Of a stretch of 24,525 bases of DNA, positions 13,855-22,372 are shown piece after piece (the first letter of the stretch is position 1; every line of letters starts with the position of its first letter). Position numbers and translations under genes: made by a program. This DNA comes from CAYLOP01 sp964385305 (GTDB taxonomy: Bacteria; Chloroflexota; Anaerolineae; Anaerolineales; E44-bin32), in NCBI GenBank assembly GCA_964385305.1, contig CAYLOP010000033.1, forward strand, positions 1 through 24,525, read 5' to 3'. The notes beneath the pieces are model-generated. The model made no database searches. It was not told the origin of the DNA and was given only the letters and a program-made list of their open reading frames with translations.

Positions 13855-15990
13855 ATGCAACCACAGATATTAACTTGGCTCATCCCACTCCCGCCGATCC
13901 TCGCATTCTTTTTGATCGTCCTCTGGGCATACCGCAACAATCGGCTCAGCCACCGGATTGCGGTGGGCGGCATGCTGATCTCCTGGGGATTGGCAATGGT
14001 TGTTTTCTTCCAAGCGATCAGCACCGTGGAATTAGCCAGACATCCCATCACCAGTTCCATCCGTTGGCTCTCAGTAGGTGGGTCAACACTGCGCTTCGGG
14101 GTTTTTATCGATCCTCTGGGCGCAGTTTCACTTTTCTTCGTGGCCTGGACCTGTCTGGCGATCTTTATTTACAGCATCGGCTATCATAACTTCGGCAAAG
14201 CCCGTGATCCGGAAGACCTACCCGGTCTGCCGCCACACGCCGGCGGGATCGAGCCGATGTATGCTCGCTTCTTCGCCTTCATCTCGCTCTTCGCATTCGG
14301 CATGCTCACCATGGTCCTCGCGGATAACCTGCTCCTGCTTTTCATGGGCTGGGAGATCATGGGGCTTTGCTCCTACCTCTTGATCGGTTTCTGGTATGGC
14401 AAGGAATCGGCAAGGGACGCGATGGTCAAGGCGTTCATCACCACGCGCATCGGCGACGTGTTCATGCTGTTGGGGATTGCTTATCTTTATTCCGCGACGG
14501 GATCGTTGAACTATCGTGAAATCCTATTCAATGAAGAGATGATGGCGATGCTGACGCATACGCCCGCTGTGATCGGGGGTTTCTCGACGGCGGGTCTGAT
14601 CGGCTTGCTGCTCTTCCTCGGTACGGTTGGCAAATCGGCGCAATGGCCGCTGCATGTCTGGCTGCCGGACGCAATGGAAGGCCCTACGCCGGTATCGGCC
14701 ATGATCCACGCTGCCACGATGGTATCTGCAGGCGTGTATTTGGCGCTTCGCTTCTTCCCGCTGCTCACCGCAGGCTGGCATCCAGGGGATCCCTCGACCC
14801 CGACGATGATGATCGTCGCCTTCATCGGCGCGTTCACTGCGCTTTTCGCAGCGACGATCGCCGTCTCGCAAAACGACATCAAACGTGTGCTCGCGTATTC
14901 GACGATCTCGCAGCTTGGCTATATGGTGGCTGCGGTGGGGATCGGCGCTTTTGTCGCCGGCGCTTTCCACCTCATCACCCACGCATTCTTCAAGGCGCTG
15001 CTCTTCCTAGGTTCGGGCTCGGTGATCCATGGGATGGAACATGGCGTGCATGAAACACACGAACATGTGGACCCCCAAGATATGTTTAACATGGGCGGCT
15101 TGCGGCGCAAGATGCCGATCACCTTCTGGACCTTCGTGATCGGCGGATTTGCGTTATCGGGATTTCCCCTCCTGACGGCGGGATTCTGGTCGAAGGATGA
15201 AATCTTGGCCGACGCTTTCGGCAACGGTCACGTCGTTGTCTTTATCGTCCTTGCACTGGCAGCGCTCCTGACCGCCTTCTACACCATGCGGCAGATCACT
15301 CTGACCTTCCTCGGGGAGCCGCGCACGGAAGCTGCGGGTTATGCCCATGAGTCTGTCTGGACGATGACCCTCCCACTCATAATCCTCGCGGTATTTGCGG
15401 TGGCAGCAGGTTGGGTGGGGATCCCAGAACACTTCCCCCTGCTCGGTGGGCTTGTGCCAAACTGGTTCCATGCGTTTGTGGGCAGCACCCTGCCCGAGGA
15501 ACATCACGCCACCGCTTTTAACGCGATCCCCCTGCTGGTTTCGGTATGCGTAGCGCTCGGCGGCCTTCTGCTTGGCTGGTTGGTCCACCGCCGTCAAGCT
15601 GCGGGCGCGGAAGATCCACTCGTTCGTCCGCTCGGTCCGATCTATGTCTTGTTGAAGAACAAGTACTACTTTGACGAATTTTATGACACCGTCGTCATCC
15701 GACCTGCCTATTGGCTAGCCGAGACCTTTGTGTATCGCTGGATCGACCGGGGTTTGATCGATGGCGTTTTACACGCTGTAGGACGAGCAGCTTTGCGGGT
15801 TGGCGCCTTCCTGCGCAATTATATTGACCTACCTGTCGTAAACGGTTCAGCCGATCTGGTGGGTGAGAGCGTGAAGAAAGCCGGGCGTGTATTTCGGGTC
15901 GTTCAAACAGGGCGGGTTCAAGAATACGTGATGTCAGGCTTGATCTTCACGGGGTTGTTGTTATCCTATGTTCTTTTCTTCAGCCCGTAG
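13855..15990 (+). CDS. nuoL: NADH-quinone oxidoreductase subunit L with an extended lateral helix
   Basis: This 711-residue subunit is the distal antiporter-like pump. It carries the key residues E167 (MGWEIMGLCSY), K260 (GTVGKSAQWPLHVWLPDA) and K380 (HAFFKALLFLGSG). The C-terminal amphipathic helix that runs along the membrane arm is clearly long. From FDEFYD (605) to QEY (691) it spans 86 residues, against about 54-58 in E. coli and mycobacterial NuoL by my recalled alignment. Residues 629-654 and 656-681 look like two copies of one 27-residue unit (IDxxxxxGxxxxVG...G...R). Extended lateral helices are known from complex I variants with a second NuoM, which is present here. The ATG follows ACGAGG (13845-13850). 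Confidence 0.95.
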   Translation: MQPQILTWLIPLPPILAFFLIVLWAYRNNRLSHRIAVGGMLISWGLAMVVFFQAISTVELARHPITSSIRWLSVGGSTLRFGVFIDPLGAVSLFFVAWTCLAIFIYSIGYHNFGKARDPEDLPGLPPHAGGIEPMYARFFAFISLFAFGMLTMVLADNLLLLFMGWEIMGLCSYLLIGFWYGKESARDAMVKAFITTRIGDVFMLLGIAYLYSATGSLNYREILFNEEMMAMLTHTPAVIGGFSTAGLIGLLLFLGTVGKSAQWPLHVWLPDAMEGPTPVSAMIHAATMVSAGVYLALRFFPLLTAGWHPGDPSTPTMMIVAFIGAFTALFAATIAVSQNDIKRVLAYSTISQLGYMVAAVGIGAFVAGAFHLITHAFFKALLFLGSGSVIHGMEHGVHETHEHVDPQDMFNMGGLRRKMPITFWTFVIGGFALSGFPLLTAGFWSKDEILADAFGNGHVVVFIVLALAALLTAFYTMRQITLTFLGEPRTEAAGYAHESVWTMTLPLIILAVFAVAAGWVGIPEHFPLLGGLVPNWFHAFVGSTLPEEHHATAFNAIPLLVSVCVALGGLLLGWLVHRRQAAGAEDPLVRPLGPIYVLLKNKYYFDEFYDTVVIRPAYWLAETFVYRWIDRGLIDGVLHAVGRAALRVGAFLRNYIDLPVVNGSADLVGESVKKAGRVFRVVQTGRVQEYVMSGLIFTGLLLSYVLFFSP

Positions 15991-16021
15991 CGGAATAAGC
16001 TGAGGATGGAGAGCGAGTAAG

Positions 16022-17560
16022 ATGGGATTTATGCAAGAGCATTTACTGACGCTGATCTTGTTCACGCCGACGTTGGCGGCGGTCTTTGTGACGTTGTTGC
16101 CCAGTTCCCGGGAGAGGCTCATCCGCTGGGCGGCGTTCCTGGCAAGTCTGATCCCTCTGGCGTTTTCTGTCTGGCTGTGGATCGCCTATGATGCCACGGC
16201 GCCGGGCTATCAGTTCATCGAGAAAGCCACATGGTATGAAGCGATCGGGGCGAGCTACCATCTTGGTGTGGATGGTATCTCTGTGCCGATGGTGCTCCTC
16301 ACAACGTTGCTTACGCCGATGGCGATCCTGATCTCATGGAGCATCAAGGAACGTGTGCGGGCTTTTATGGCGCTCTTCCTTCTCCTCGAGACGGGGATGC
16401 TGGGCGTCTTCCTTTCGCTCGACCTGCTTTTGTTTTTCGTATTCTGGGAGGTGGGCCTGGTGCCCATGTACTTCCTGATCAATCAATGGGGCAGCGCTAA
16501 TCGAGATTATGCATCGTTTAAATTCCTGATCTACACGATGGCCGGCTCCCTGGGCTTGTTGCTCGCCATTCAGTTGATCGGCGTCACATCAGGAACCTTC
16601 GATCTTATCCAAATCACATCGACCTGGTCGAGCCTGGACCAGCCTCTCTCCCTCTTCGGCCTGCCGATCACACTGGCGACAAGCACGGTGAAGACGATCG
16701 CGTTCTGGGCGTTTGTGATCGCGTTCGCCATCAAGGTGCCTGTCTGGCCGTTTCATACATGGCTGCCCGATGCACACACCGAGGCTCCCACAGGTGGTTC
16801 CATGATCCTAGCCGGTGTGCTGCTTAAGCTCGGCGCATACGGTTTTCTGCGGCTTGTGCTTCCGCTATATCCTGCCGAGGCGGCTCGCTTTGCCGAAGTC
16901 CTAGCGATCTTGGCGACGCTGGCAATCGTGCTGGGCGCGTTCGCCTCCTGGGGTCAGGATGACTTCAAACGCCTCGTCGCCTATTCCTCCGTGAACCATA
17001 TGGGATTTGTCGTTTTGGGGATTGCAGCAGCCGCGTACAGTGGTGGCGTCTTGGCGACGGAAGATGCGGTCATCGCCCTGAATGGCTCTGTGCTGCAGAT
17101 GTTCAACCACGGTCTCTCGGCGGCAGGCATGTTCTTACTCGTCGGCGTGATCTACGAGCGCACCCACACACGCAAGCTGGATGCGTATGGAGGGTTGTTC
17201 CCGCTTGCGCCCATCTACGGCGGCATTCTGACCTTCACGGCCATGGCTTCGTTGGGATTACCCGGTTTGAACGGTTTCGTCTCTGAATTCCTGGTGTTGC
17301 GAGGCGTATGGCCGATCTTTACGCTGTACACAGCCATCTCGGTGATCGGACTTCTCATCACGGGTGCGTATATCCTCAAGGGGATCATGAAGGTTTTACA
17401 TGGTCCACTCAACGAAAAGTGGTTGGGACACGGTTTGGAGATCAACCCGCGTGAGGTGATCGCGATTGCGCCCCTGATGGCACTCATGCTGCTGATCGGT
17501 GTTTGGCCTTCGTGGATCCTGGATGTGATCAACAAGACGATCCTGAGGCTGTTTGGATAG
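16022..17560 (+). CDS. nuoM: NADH-quinone oxidoreductase subunit M, first copy
   Basis: This 512-residue antiporter-like subunit has all key proton-path residues: E143 in FFVFWEVGLVPMY, K238 in FAIKVPVWPFHTWLPDAH, K269 in GVLLKLGAYG and E422 in NGFVSEFLVL. The ATG at 16022 follows GGAGAG (16008-16013) by 8 bases; a second ATG at 16031 is also possible. It is followed 101 bases later by a clearly different second NuoM. Both open with a similar signature (F-x-EKATW followed by G-x-SYH), so they share an ancestor, but they differ widely in TM7 and after it. This copy looks like the standard, fully competent NuoM. Confidence 0.95.
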   Translation: MGFMQEHLLTLILFTPTLAAVFVTLLPSSRERLIRWAAFLASLIPLAFSVWLWIAYDATAPGYQFIEKATWYEAIGASYHLGVDGISVPMVLLTTLLTPMAILISWSIKERVRAFMALFLLLETGMLGVFLSLDLLLFFVFWEVGLVPMYFLINQWGSANRDYASFKFLIYTMAGSLGLLLAIQLIGVTSGTFDLIQITSTWSSLDQPLSLFGLPITLATSTVKTIAFWAFVIAFAIKVPVWPFHTWLPDAHTEAPTGGSMILAGVLLKLGAYGFLRLVLPLYPAEAARFAEVLAILATLAIVLGAFASWGQDDFKRLVAYSSVNHMGFVVLGIAAAAYSGGVLATEDAVIALNGSVLQMFNHGLSAAGMFLLVGVIYERTHTRKLDAYGGLFPLAPIYGGILTFTAMASLGLPGLNGFVSEFLVLRGVWPIFTLYTAISVIGLLITGAYILKGIMKVLHGPLNEKWLGHGLEINPREVIAIAPLMALMLLIGVWPSWILDVINKTILRLFG

Positions 17561-17661
17561 AGGCGTCAGAGGTATTCCGGTACGGATCTCAGCGGTCAGC
17601 GGACGTTGGCATGCTGATCGGATGATTGAAATTTGCGTGAGTAAGCTGTAGAGAGCGAATT

Positions 17662-19134
17662 ATGGACTTTCCTTTTCTTAGCATGATCGTTTTCACACCC
17701 ATTGTGGCCGCGCTGCTGCTATTCATGATCCCAGGTGACCGCAAGAATGTCATTCGCGGCGTCGCGCTTTCGGCAGCCACGATAGCATTCGTGCTCTCCA
17801 TCTGGGTGTACTTCGCGTACGATCAAACGGCGGGCGGCTATCAATTTCTTGAGAAGGCAACCTGGGTGCCCCAATTGGGGATTTCCTATCATGTCGGTGT
17901 GAATGGGATGAACCTGCCCCTCGTGCTTCTGACGGGCCTGGTCATGTTTACAGGGGTTTTGATCTCCTGGGGCATCGACGACCGGCCACGTGAGTTCTTT
18001 GCCTTCTTGTTCATCCTAGCAACTGGCGTCTTCGGCGTTTTTGTGGCGCTGGATTTGTTCCATCTTTTCTTCTTCTACGAGATTGCGGTGTTCCCGATGT
18101 ATTTGTTGATCGCGATATGGGGTTGGAAAGTCACACGCGAGTACGCCGCGATGAAGCTCACACTCTATCTCTTCATCGGTTCGGTGATCGCACTTGTCGG
18201 AGGCTTGGCGGTCTATTTCACAGCCGGCTTCAATTCCTTTGATCTTCTGGAGCTCGAGAGGGCAGGCTTTTCAATCGCTTTCCAGCGGTTCTGGTTCCCG
18301 TTTATTTTCTTCGGATTCGCGGTGCTTGGTGGCATTTTCCCCGTCCACAATTGGTCCCCCGACGGGCATGTCGCCGCGCCGACCGCCGTCTCGATGTTCC
18401 ACGCGGGTGTGTTGATGAAGTTGGGCGCTTTCGCCGCGCTGCGGGTTGGGATCATGCTCCTGCCGGAGGGGGCAAGATTCTGGTCGCCCTTAATTCTCGT
18501 CTTGGCCACAGTGAATGTGGTGTATGGCGCATTTATCGCCATGGTGCAGCGCGATTTCAAATACGTTATCGGATTCTCTTCGGTTTCACATATGGGCTTG
18601 GTGATGCTTGGATTTGCAACCCTCAACCTGAAGGGCTTGACAGGTGCTGGCCTGCAAATGTTCTCACACGGCGCAATGACGGCTCTTTTCTTTGCGGTTG
18701 TCGGGATGGTCTACGACCGGGCGCATACACGTGAGATTCCGGAACTGGGCGGATTTGCCAAGGCGATGCCGCTCGTCGCCGTGGCGTTCATCGTGGGCGG
18801 CCTGGTCTCGATGGGGATGCCCGGATTCTCGGGTTTTATCGCTGAATTCCCGATCTTCATGGGATTATGGCAGCGCCAGCCTATCGTCGCCGTTGTCGCC
18901 ATTCTTGGCATCGTCATCACCGCAGCCTATATCATGCGTGTGATCGGCCGCGTTTTCTTTGGGGAGATGCCCGAAAAGTTCGTCGGGCACATCACCCCCA
19001 TCCTGTGGCAGGATAAAGTGGCGCTCATTCTTCTGGCAGGTATCTTGATTCTGATCGGTGTATATCCAGCCATTATGGCACCTTTGGTCGAGTCAGGTGC
19101 GGAAGCTGTGCTGGGCCTGATCGGAGGTGTGTAA
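17662..19134 (+). CDS. nuoM: Second NuoM-like subunit (NuoM') lacking the TM7 lysine
   Basis: This 490-residue subunit keeps E140 (FFFYEIAVFPMY), K253 (HAGVLMKLGAFA) and E395 (GFSGFIAEFPIF). The TM7 lysine, found as FAIKVP in the first copy, is Leu222 here (FAVLGGIFPVHNW). The nucleotide codon is CTT, so this is not a one-base misread of AAG. The following SPDGHVAAPTAVSM also differs from the usual LPDAHTEAPT. This is a distinct paralogue, not a recent duplicate. It most likely sits as a fourth antiporter-like unit in the membrane arm. Whether it pumps protons, or does so by a changed path, is open. The ribosome site is AGAGAG (17650-17655), and the stop is directly followed by the GTG of nuoN. 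Confidence 0.92.
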   Translation: MDFPFLSMIVFTPIVAALLLFMIPGDRKNVIRGVALSAATIAFVLSIWVYFAYDQTAGGYQFLEKATWVPQLGISYHVGVNGMNLPLVLLTGLVMFTGVLISWGIDDRPREFFAFLFILATGVFGVFVALDLFHLFFFYEIAVFPMYLLIAIWGWKVTREYAAMKLTLYLFIGSVIALVGGLAVYFTAGFNSFDLLELERAGFSIAFQRFWFPFIFFGFAVLGGIFPVHNWSPDGHVAAPTAVSMFHAGVLMKLGAFAALRVGIMLLPEGARFWSPLILVLATVNVVYGAFIAMVQRDFKYVIGFSSVSHMGLVMLGFATLNLKGLTGAGLQMFSHGAMTALFFAVVGMVYDRAHTREIPELGGFAKAMPLVAVAFIVGGLVSMGMPGFSGFIAEFPIFMGLWQRQPIVAVVAILGIVITAAYIMRVIGRVFFGEMPEKFVGHITPILWQDKVALILLAGILILIGVYPAIMAPLVESGAEAVLGLIGGV

Positions 19135-20589
19135 GTGGCGATCGCGAGCTTTGATCCCTCGATGATGGTTTCCATCTTGCCCGAGATCCTTCTCTTGGTG
19201 CTGGCGGGTTTAATCCTGACGGTGGATCTGATCTGGAAACCGACTCGACAGCATTGGTTGGTGTGGCTTTCAGCTGGCGGGCTGGCGGCTGTCTTGGTCA
19301 TCGCCCTGGTTTTTTGCCGCCCCGACACTGCTCAGCGACTGATTTTTGGGGGTATGCTCCGCCATGACTGGCCCGCGTTTTCCTTCAAGATCCTCTTCCT
19401 GTTTGCAGCCGCAATCACAAGTCTGCTTTCCTGGGGCGTAGATGACCTCGCCGGGCATGGTGAATTCTTTGTTTTGCTTGTGCTCGCGACGTTGGGCATG
19501 AGCTTGATGGCGGCCTCCGCAGATCTGATCATGCTCTACCTAGCCATTGAATCGACGTCGATCCCACTCTACATCCTTGCGGGCTTTATCAAGCGCGACA
19601 AGAAATCAACCGAAGCAGGCTTGAAATATTTCCTCTTCGGCGCCATGACATCGGCGGTGATGCTTTATGGCTTCAGCCTGTTGTATGGGTTTAGTGGAGA
19701 GACGAATATCTACAGCCTCGCCGTGGCCATGCGTTCTGGTCAGATCTCGCCAGTGCTGCTCTTGAGTGCGGGTTTCCTCGTCCTGGTGGGCTTCGCCTTC
19801 AAGGTCGCGGCTGTGCCGTTTCACTTCTGGACCCCCGATGTCTACGAAGGCGCGCCGACACCGATCACTGCATTCATCTCAACGGCATCGAAGGCGGCAG
19901 GCTTTGCTGTGCTCGTTCGATTCATGCTGGCTGTATTCCCGGCCATTGAGGCGTCTTGGACGATGATGCTCGCGATCGTCGCGGCCGTAACGATGACGCT
20001 CGGGAATGTCCTTGCCATCCCGCAGAAGAACATCAAGCGTCTGCTGGCTTACTCGTCCATCGCCCATGCGGGCTACGCCATGATCGGACTTGTGGCCTTG
20101 AGCGCCTTTGGGACGGCCAGTCTGGTGTTCTATCTGATCGGCTATGTGGTCACCAATCTGGCTGCCTTTGGCGTAGTCACGATGTTTTCCTATGCCGCCG
20201 GTTCGGAGGAGATCGCGGATTACGCCGGCTTAAGCCGCAGATCACCAACCCTGGCGTTGATCTTGCTCGTAGCTTTACTCTCCCTCGCTGGGATGCCGCC
20301 TCTCGCTGGCTTCGTTGCGAAGTTTTATGTATTCGCTGCTGCGGTTCAAAGCGGATGGATATGGCTGGCATTTGTGGGCGTGTTGAATGCGATCGTCGGT
20401 CTGTACTACTACATGACTGTGCTAAAGGTTGTATATCTTTATCGATCGGAATATGAGGATCGACCGATCTCCATACCGAGAATCTACGCCATTGGGCTGG
20501 GCCTGTGCACGCTCGGCATCATCCTGATCGGGACACTCAGCGGACCTTGGCTCGGATGGTCGCTTGAAGCGGCTCAGGCGTTATTCTAG
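19135..20589 (+). CDS. nuoN: NADH-quinone oxidoreductase subunit N
   Basis: This 484-residue antiporter-like subunit is identified by E139 (YLAIESTSIPLYIL), K223 (FAFKVAAVPFHFWTPDVY), K253 (STASKAAGF) and K396 in GFVAKFYVF. Lysine at the last position, where NuoL and NuoM have Lys or Glu, is the hallmark of NuoN. It starts with GTG immediately after the nuoM' stop (TAAGTG), with GGAGGT (19123-19128) 6 bases upstream, so the two are tightly coupled. It is the last gene of the complex I run. No soluble-arm gene follows, only the F0 promoter. Confidence 0.95.
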   Translation: MAIASFDPSMMVSILPEILLLVLAGLILTVDLIWKPTRQHWLVWLSAGGLAAVLVIALVFCRPDTAQRLIFGGMLRHDWPAFSFKILFLFAAAITSLLSWGVDDLAGHGEFFVLLVLATLGMSLMAASADLIMLYLAIESTSIPLYILAGFIKRDKKSTEAGLKYFLFGAMTSAVMLYGFSLLYGFSGETNIYSLAVAMRSGQISPVLLLSAGFLVLVGFAFKVAAVPFHFWTPDVYEGAPTPITAFISTASKAAGFAVLVRFMLAVFPAIEASWTMMLAIVAAVTMTLGNVLAIPQKNIKRLLAYSSIAHAGYAMIGLVALSAFGTASLVFYLIGYVVTNLAAFGVVTMFSYAAGSEEIADYAGLSRRSPTLALILLVALLSLAGMPPLAGFVAKFYVFAAAVQSGWIWLAFVGVLNAIVGLYYYMTVLKVVYLYRSEYEDRPISIPRIYAIGLGLCTLGIILIGTLSGPWLGWSLEAAQALF

Positions 20590-20593
20590 TGGG

Positions 20594-20623
20594 ACGAGGA
20601 GCGGCTTGATTGACCCTCGTTTT
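20594..20623 (+). terminator. Weak terminator-like hairpin after nuoN, overlapping the atp -35 box
   Basis: ACGAGG (20594-20599) pairs with CCTCGT (20615-20620), followed by TTT and a few possible G-T wobbles. The 15-base loop and short T-run make it weak. It overlaps the -35 box of the atp promoter. Confidence 0.3.
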
Positions 20624-20638
20624 CCCTTATGATAAAAT
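20610..20638 (+). promoter_or_regulatory. Sigma-70-type promoter of the F0 (atp) operon
   Basis: TTGACC (20610-20615) and TAAAAT (20633-20638) are 17 bases apart. The predicted transcript start is at 20644-20645, only 3-4 bases before the atpZ ATG at 20648. The message would thus be nearly leaderless, and no Shine-Dalgarno is present. Confidence 0.72.
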
Positions 20639-20647
20639 CTTCGGACG

Positions 20648-20977
20648 ATGACCCAGGATGGTCGAACGCCCGACAAGGACCGGGCAAATCAGGCACTGAA
20701 AATGGCCCTTGTGGGCGTTGTTGGTCAGGTGGGATGCCTGACTCTGGCAATCATCTTTCTGGCATTAATCGCCGGGTTGTGGCTGGACAACCAGTTTCAC
20801 ACCCGGCCGCTATTTGCCCTTGTCCTTGTTATGGCCAGTGTGCCAGTCACGTTGTATCTGATGTTTCGGGTGGTCCTCAAGTTCGCTCCTCAAATTGAGA
20901 ACGCTTATCAACCACCCACGGATTCAGAGGATGAGGAGGGTCCAGAAGGTGGAGAACGCAGCGCAAACCAAACATAA
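20648..20977 (+). CDS. atpZ: AtpZ/AtpI-type F0F1 ATP synthase accessory protein
   Basis: This 109-residue protein has two membrane helices (about 20-45 and 55-78) joined by a short turn, and a charged acidic tail. The GLWLDNQFHTRPLFALV segment (43-59) is the AtpZ/AtpI-like signature. Known relatives sit at the head of atp operons and help insert subunit c or conduct magnesium; they are not part of the finished enzyme. The position before atpB agrees. The 3' end overlaps the probable atpB start by 29 bases. The ATG at 20648 is close behind the operon promoter. Confidence 0.82.
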   Translation: MTQDGRTPDKDRANQALKMALVGVVGQVGCLTLAIIFLALIAGLWLDNQFHTRPLFALVLVMASVPVTLYLMFRVVLKFAPQIENAYQPPTDSEDEEGPEGGERSANQT

Positions 20978-22016
20978 ACGGAGATGGGGCTTTTACCGTT
21001 GGCTTGTTGTCCTGATCATTGTGGGTAATGTCTTTGCTGCTCGTGCTTTTTCCCCAGTGATGCCACACGTCACGGTTCCAGCGGAGAATGTCTTCGGTCC
21101 TTTCACACTCCCAGTCTTAGGTGAACTCTATCTGACCAACACGCTCATCGCGATCTTGATCGCGGATGTGTTGCTGCTCCTGATGGCCATTTCCGTGCGG
21201 CGCGCCGCACGCCCGGGCGTTATGGTTTTAAGCGGGTTTGCTGGAGTGGTGGAGACCCTGCTTGAAGCGCTCTATGGCCTGGTTGAATCTACAGCCGGCA
21301 AATGGACTCGCAAGATCTTTCCTTGGATGGCGACCATCGTGCTCATGGTGCTTGTGGTGAACTGGACCGAGCTCATCCCGGGTGTAGATAGCGTCGGAAT
21401 CCTGGGCGAACCGCATCATGGCCACCCGGCATACGAGACCCGTGAAGTGTTACAAATCGGAACGCTCAGCGTAACCACCATCACCGAGGAAGTCGAGATG
21501 GAGGAAAGCGACACTGAAGAGTCAGGCGAGTCACACCTCATGAGCTTCACACCCTTTGTGCGTGTGACGTCTACCGACCTCAACTTCACCGTAGCACTGG
21601 CGTTGATCTCGGTGGTCATGACCCAGGTGATCGGCGTCCAATCACTCGGCCCCGGCTACTTCTCGAAATTCCTGGCTTTCGGGAACTTTGGGCGCATGTG
21701 GTTTAAGGAGCGCCTAGGCCCCTTTGAAGTGATCATGCCTTTCATCGATATCTTTGTCGGAATCCTCGAGACTGTGGCTGAGATCGCTAAGATCATCTCG
21801 TTCTCCTTCCGACTTTTCGGCAATATCTTTGCCGGTTCCGTTCTCTTGTTCGTGATTGGATCCCTGGTGCCGGTCGTTGTTCAGTCCGGATTTTTAATGC
21901 TCGAGTTCATGGTGGGTTTGATCCAGGCGCTGGTGTTCGGCATGCTGACCATGGTCTTTATGACGATGGCGACGGCAGGACATGACCACGATGAGGAGCA
22001 CGCCGAAGTCCAGTGA
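20949..22016 (+). CDS. atpB: ATP synthase F0 subunit a
   Basis: This subunit a forms the proton half-channels. The essential arginine is R288 in ISFSFRLFGNIFAG, and the last helices match the family (MVGLIQALVFGML). I chose the GTG at 20949 because AGGAGGG (20934-20940) lies 8 bases before it; the frame also has an ATG at 20931 and opens at 20895. From that GTG it has 355 residues, long for subunit a (E. coli has 271). A strongly acidic stretch at about 154-200 (EEVEMEESDTEESGESH near 180-196) between NWTELIPGV and the TDLNFTVALAL helix accounts for part of this, along with a His/Asp-rich C-terminal tail. The extra loop is of unknown role. Confidence 0.94.
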   Translation: MENAAQTKHKRRWGFYRWLVVLIIVGNVFAARAFSPVMPHVTVPAENVFGPFTLPVLGELYLTNTLIAILIADVLLLLMAISVRRAARPGVMVLSGFAGVVETLLEALYGLVESTAGKWTRKIFPWMATIVLMVLVVNWTELIPGVDSVGILGEPHHGHPAYETREVLQIGTLSVTTITEEVEMEESDTEESGESHLMSFTPFVRVTSTDLNFTVALALISVVMTQVIGVQSLGPGYFSKFLAFGNFGRMWFKERLGPFEVIMPFIDIFVGILETVAEIAKIISFSFRLFGNIFAGSVLLFVIGSLVPVVVQSGFLMLEFMVGLIQALVFGMLTMVFMTMATAGHDHDEEHAEVQ

Positions 22017-22030
22017 TGGATGCGCCATCA

Positions 22031-22062
22031 TCGTTCTTTGTGTAGATGAACGACTTATTTTT
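22031..22062 (+). other. Hairpin with T-run between atpB and atpE
   Basis: TCGTTC (22031-22036) pairs with GAACGA (22048-22053) around an 11-base loop, with TTTTT at 22058-22062. It could be a weak terminator or a processing site. The stem is short, and atpE with its own GGAGG follows at once, so full termination is unlikely. Confidence 0.3.
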
Positions 22063-22082
22063 CGACGGAGGATAGACGCGAT

Positions 22083-22331
22083 ATGGACGTAGAAGCTGCT
22101 CAAGCAATCGCAACCGGTTTGAAATTTCTAGGTGCTGGCCTGGCCATGGTCGGTACGTTAGGTGCTGGCCTTGGTATCGGCATTTTGGGGAGTGGGGCAG
22201 TGCAGGGCATTGCCCGCAACCCGGACGCGGCCGGACAAATCCAGATCAACATGATCCTGGCTATCGCCTTCGCAGAGGCCGTGGCCATCTATGCCCTCGT
22301 CGTGGCGATGCTCATCCTGTTCGTCGGCTGA
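22083..22331 (+). CDS. atpE: ATP synthase F0 subunit c
   Basis: This 82-residue hairpin protein builds the rotor ring. Helix 1 carries the glycine-rich GAGLGIGILGSGAVQG (28-43), the polar loop is ARNPDAAGQ (44-52), and the ion-carrying carboxylate is E65 in AFAEAVAIYALV. The Na+ ligands known from Ilyobacter (Gln32, Ser/Thr after the Glu) are absent: position 32 is Ile and 66 is Ala. Proton coupling is therefore expected. GGAGG (22067-22071) lies 11 bases before the ATG. The length is normal. Confidence 0.96.
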   Translation: MDVEAAQAIATGLKFLGAGLAMVGTLGAGLGIGILGSGAVQGIARNPDAAGQIQINMILAIAFAEAVAIYALVVAMLILFVG

Positions 22332-22372
22332 TCTTCTTCGGTCACAACAGGGACACGAAGGTCTCCAAGATC

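Noticed and set aside
17662..19134. Second NuoM as an Mrp-type Na+/H+ antiporter subunit
   Set aside because: It sits inside a compact nuo operon, coupled to nuoN, and the matching NuoL helix extension argues for complex I; no mrp genes are near.
22083..22331. Sodium-driven ATP synthase
   Set aside because: Subunit c lacks the Gln and Ser/Thr ligands of Na+ rings around E65.
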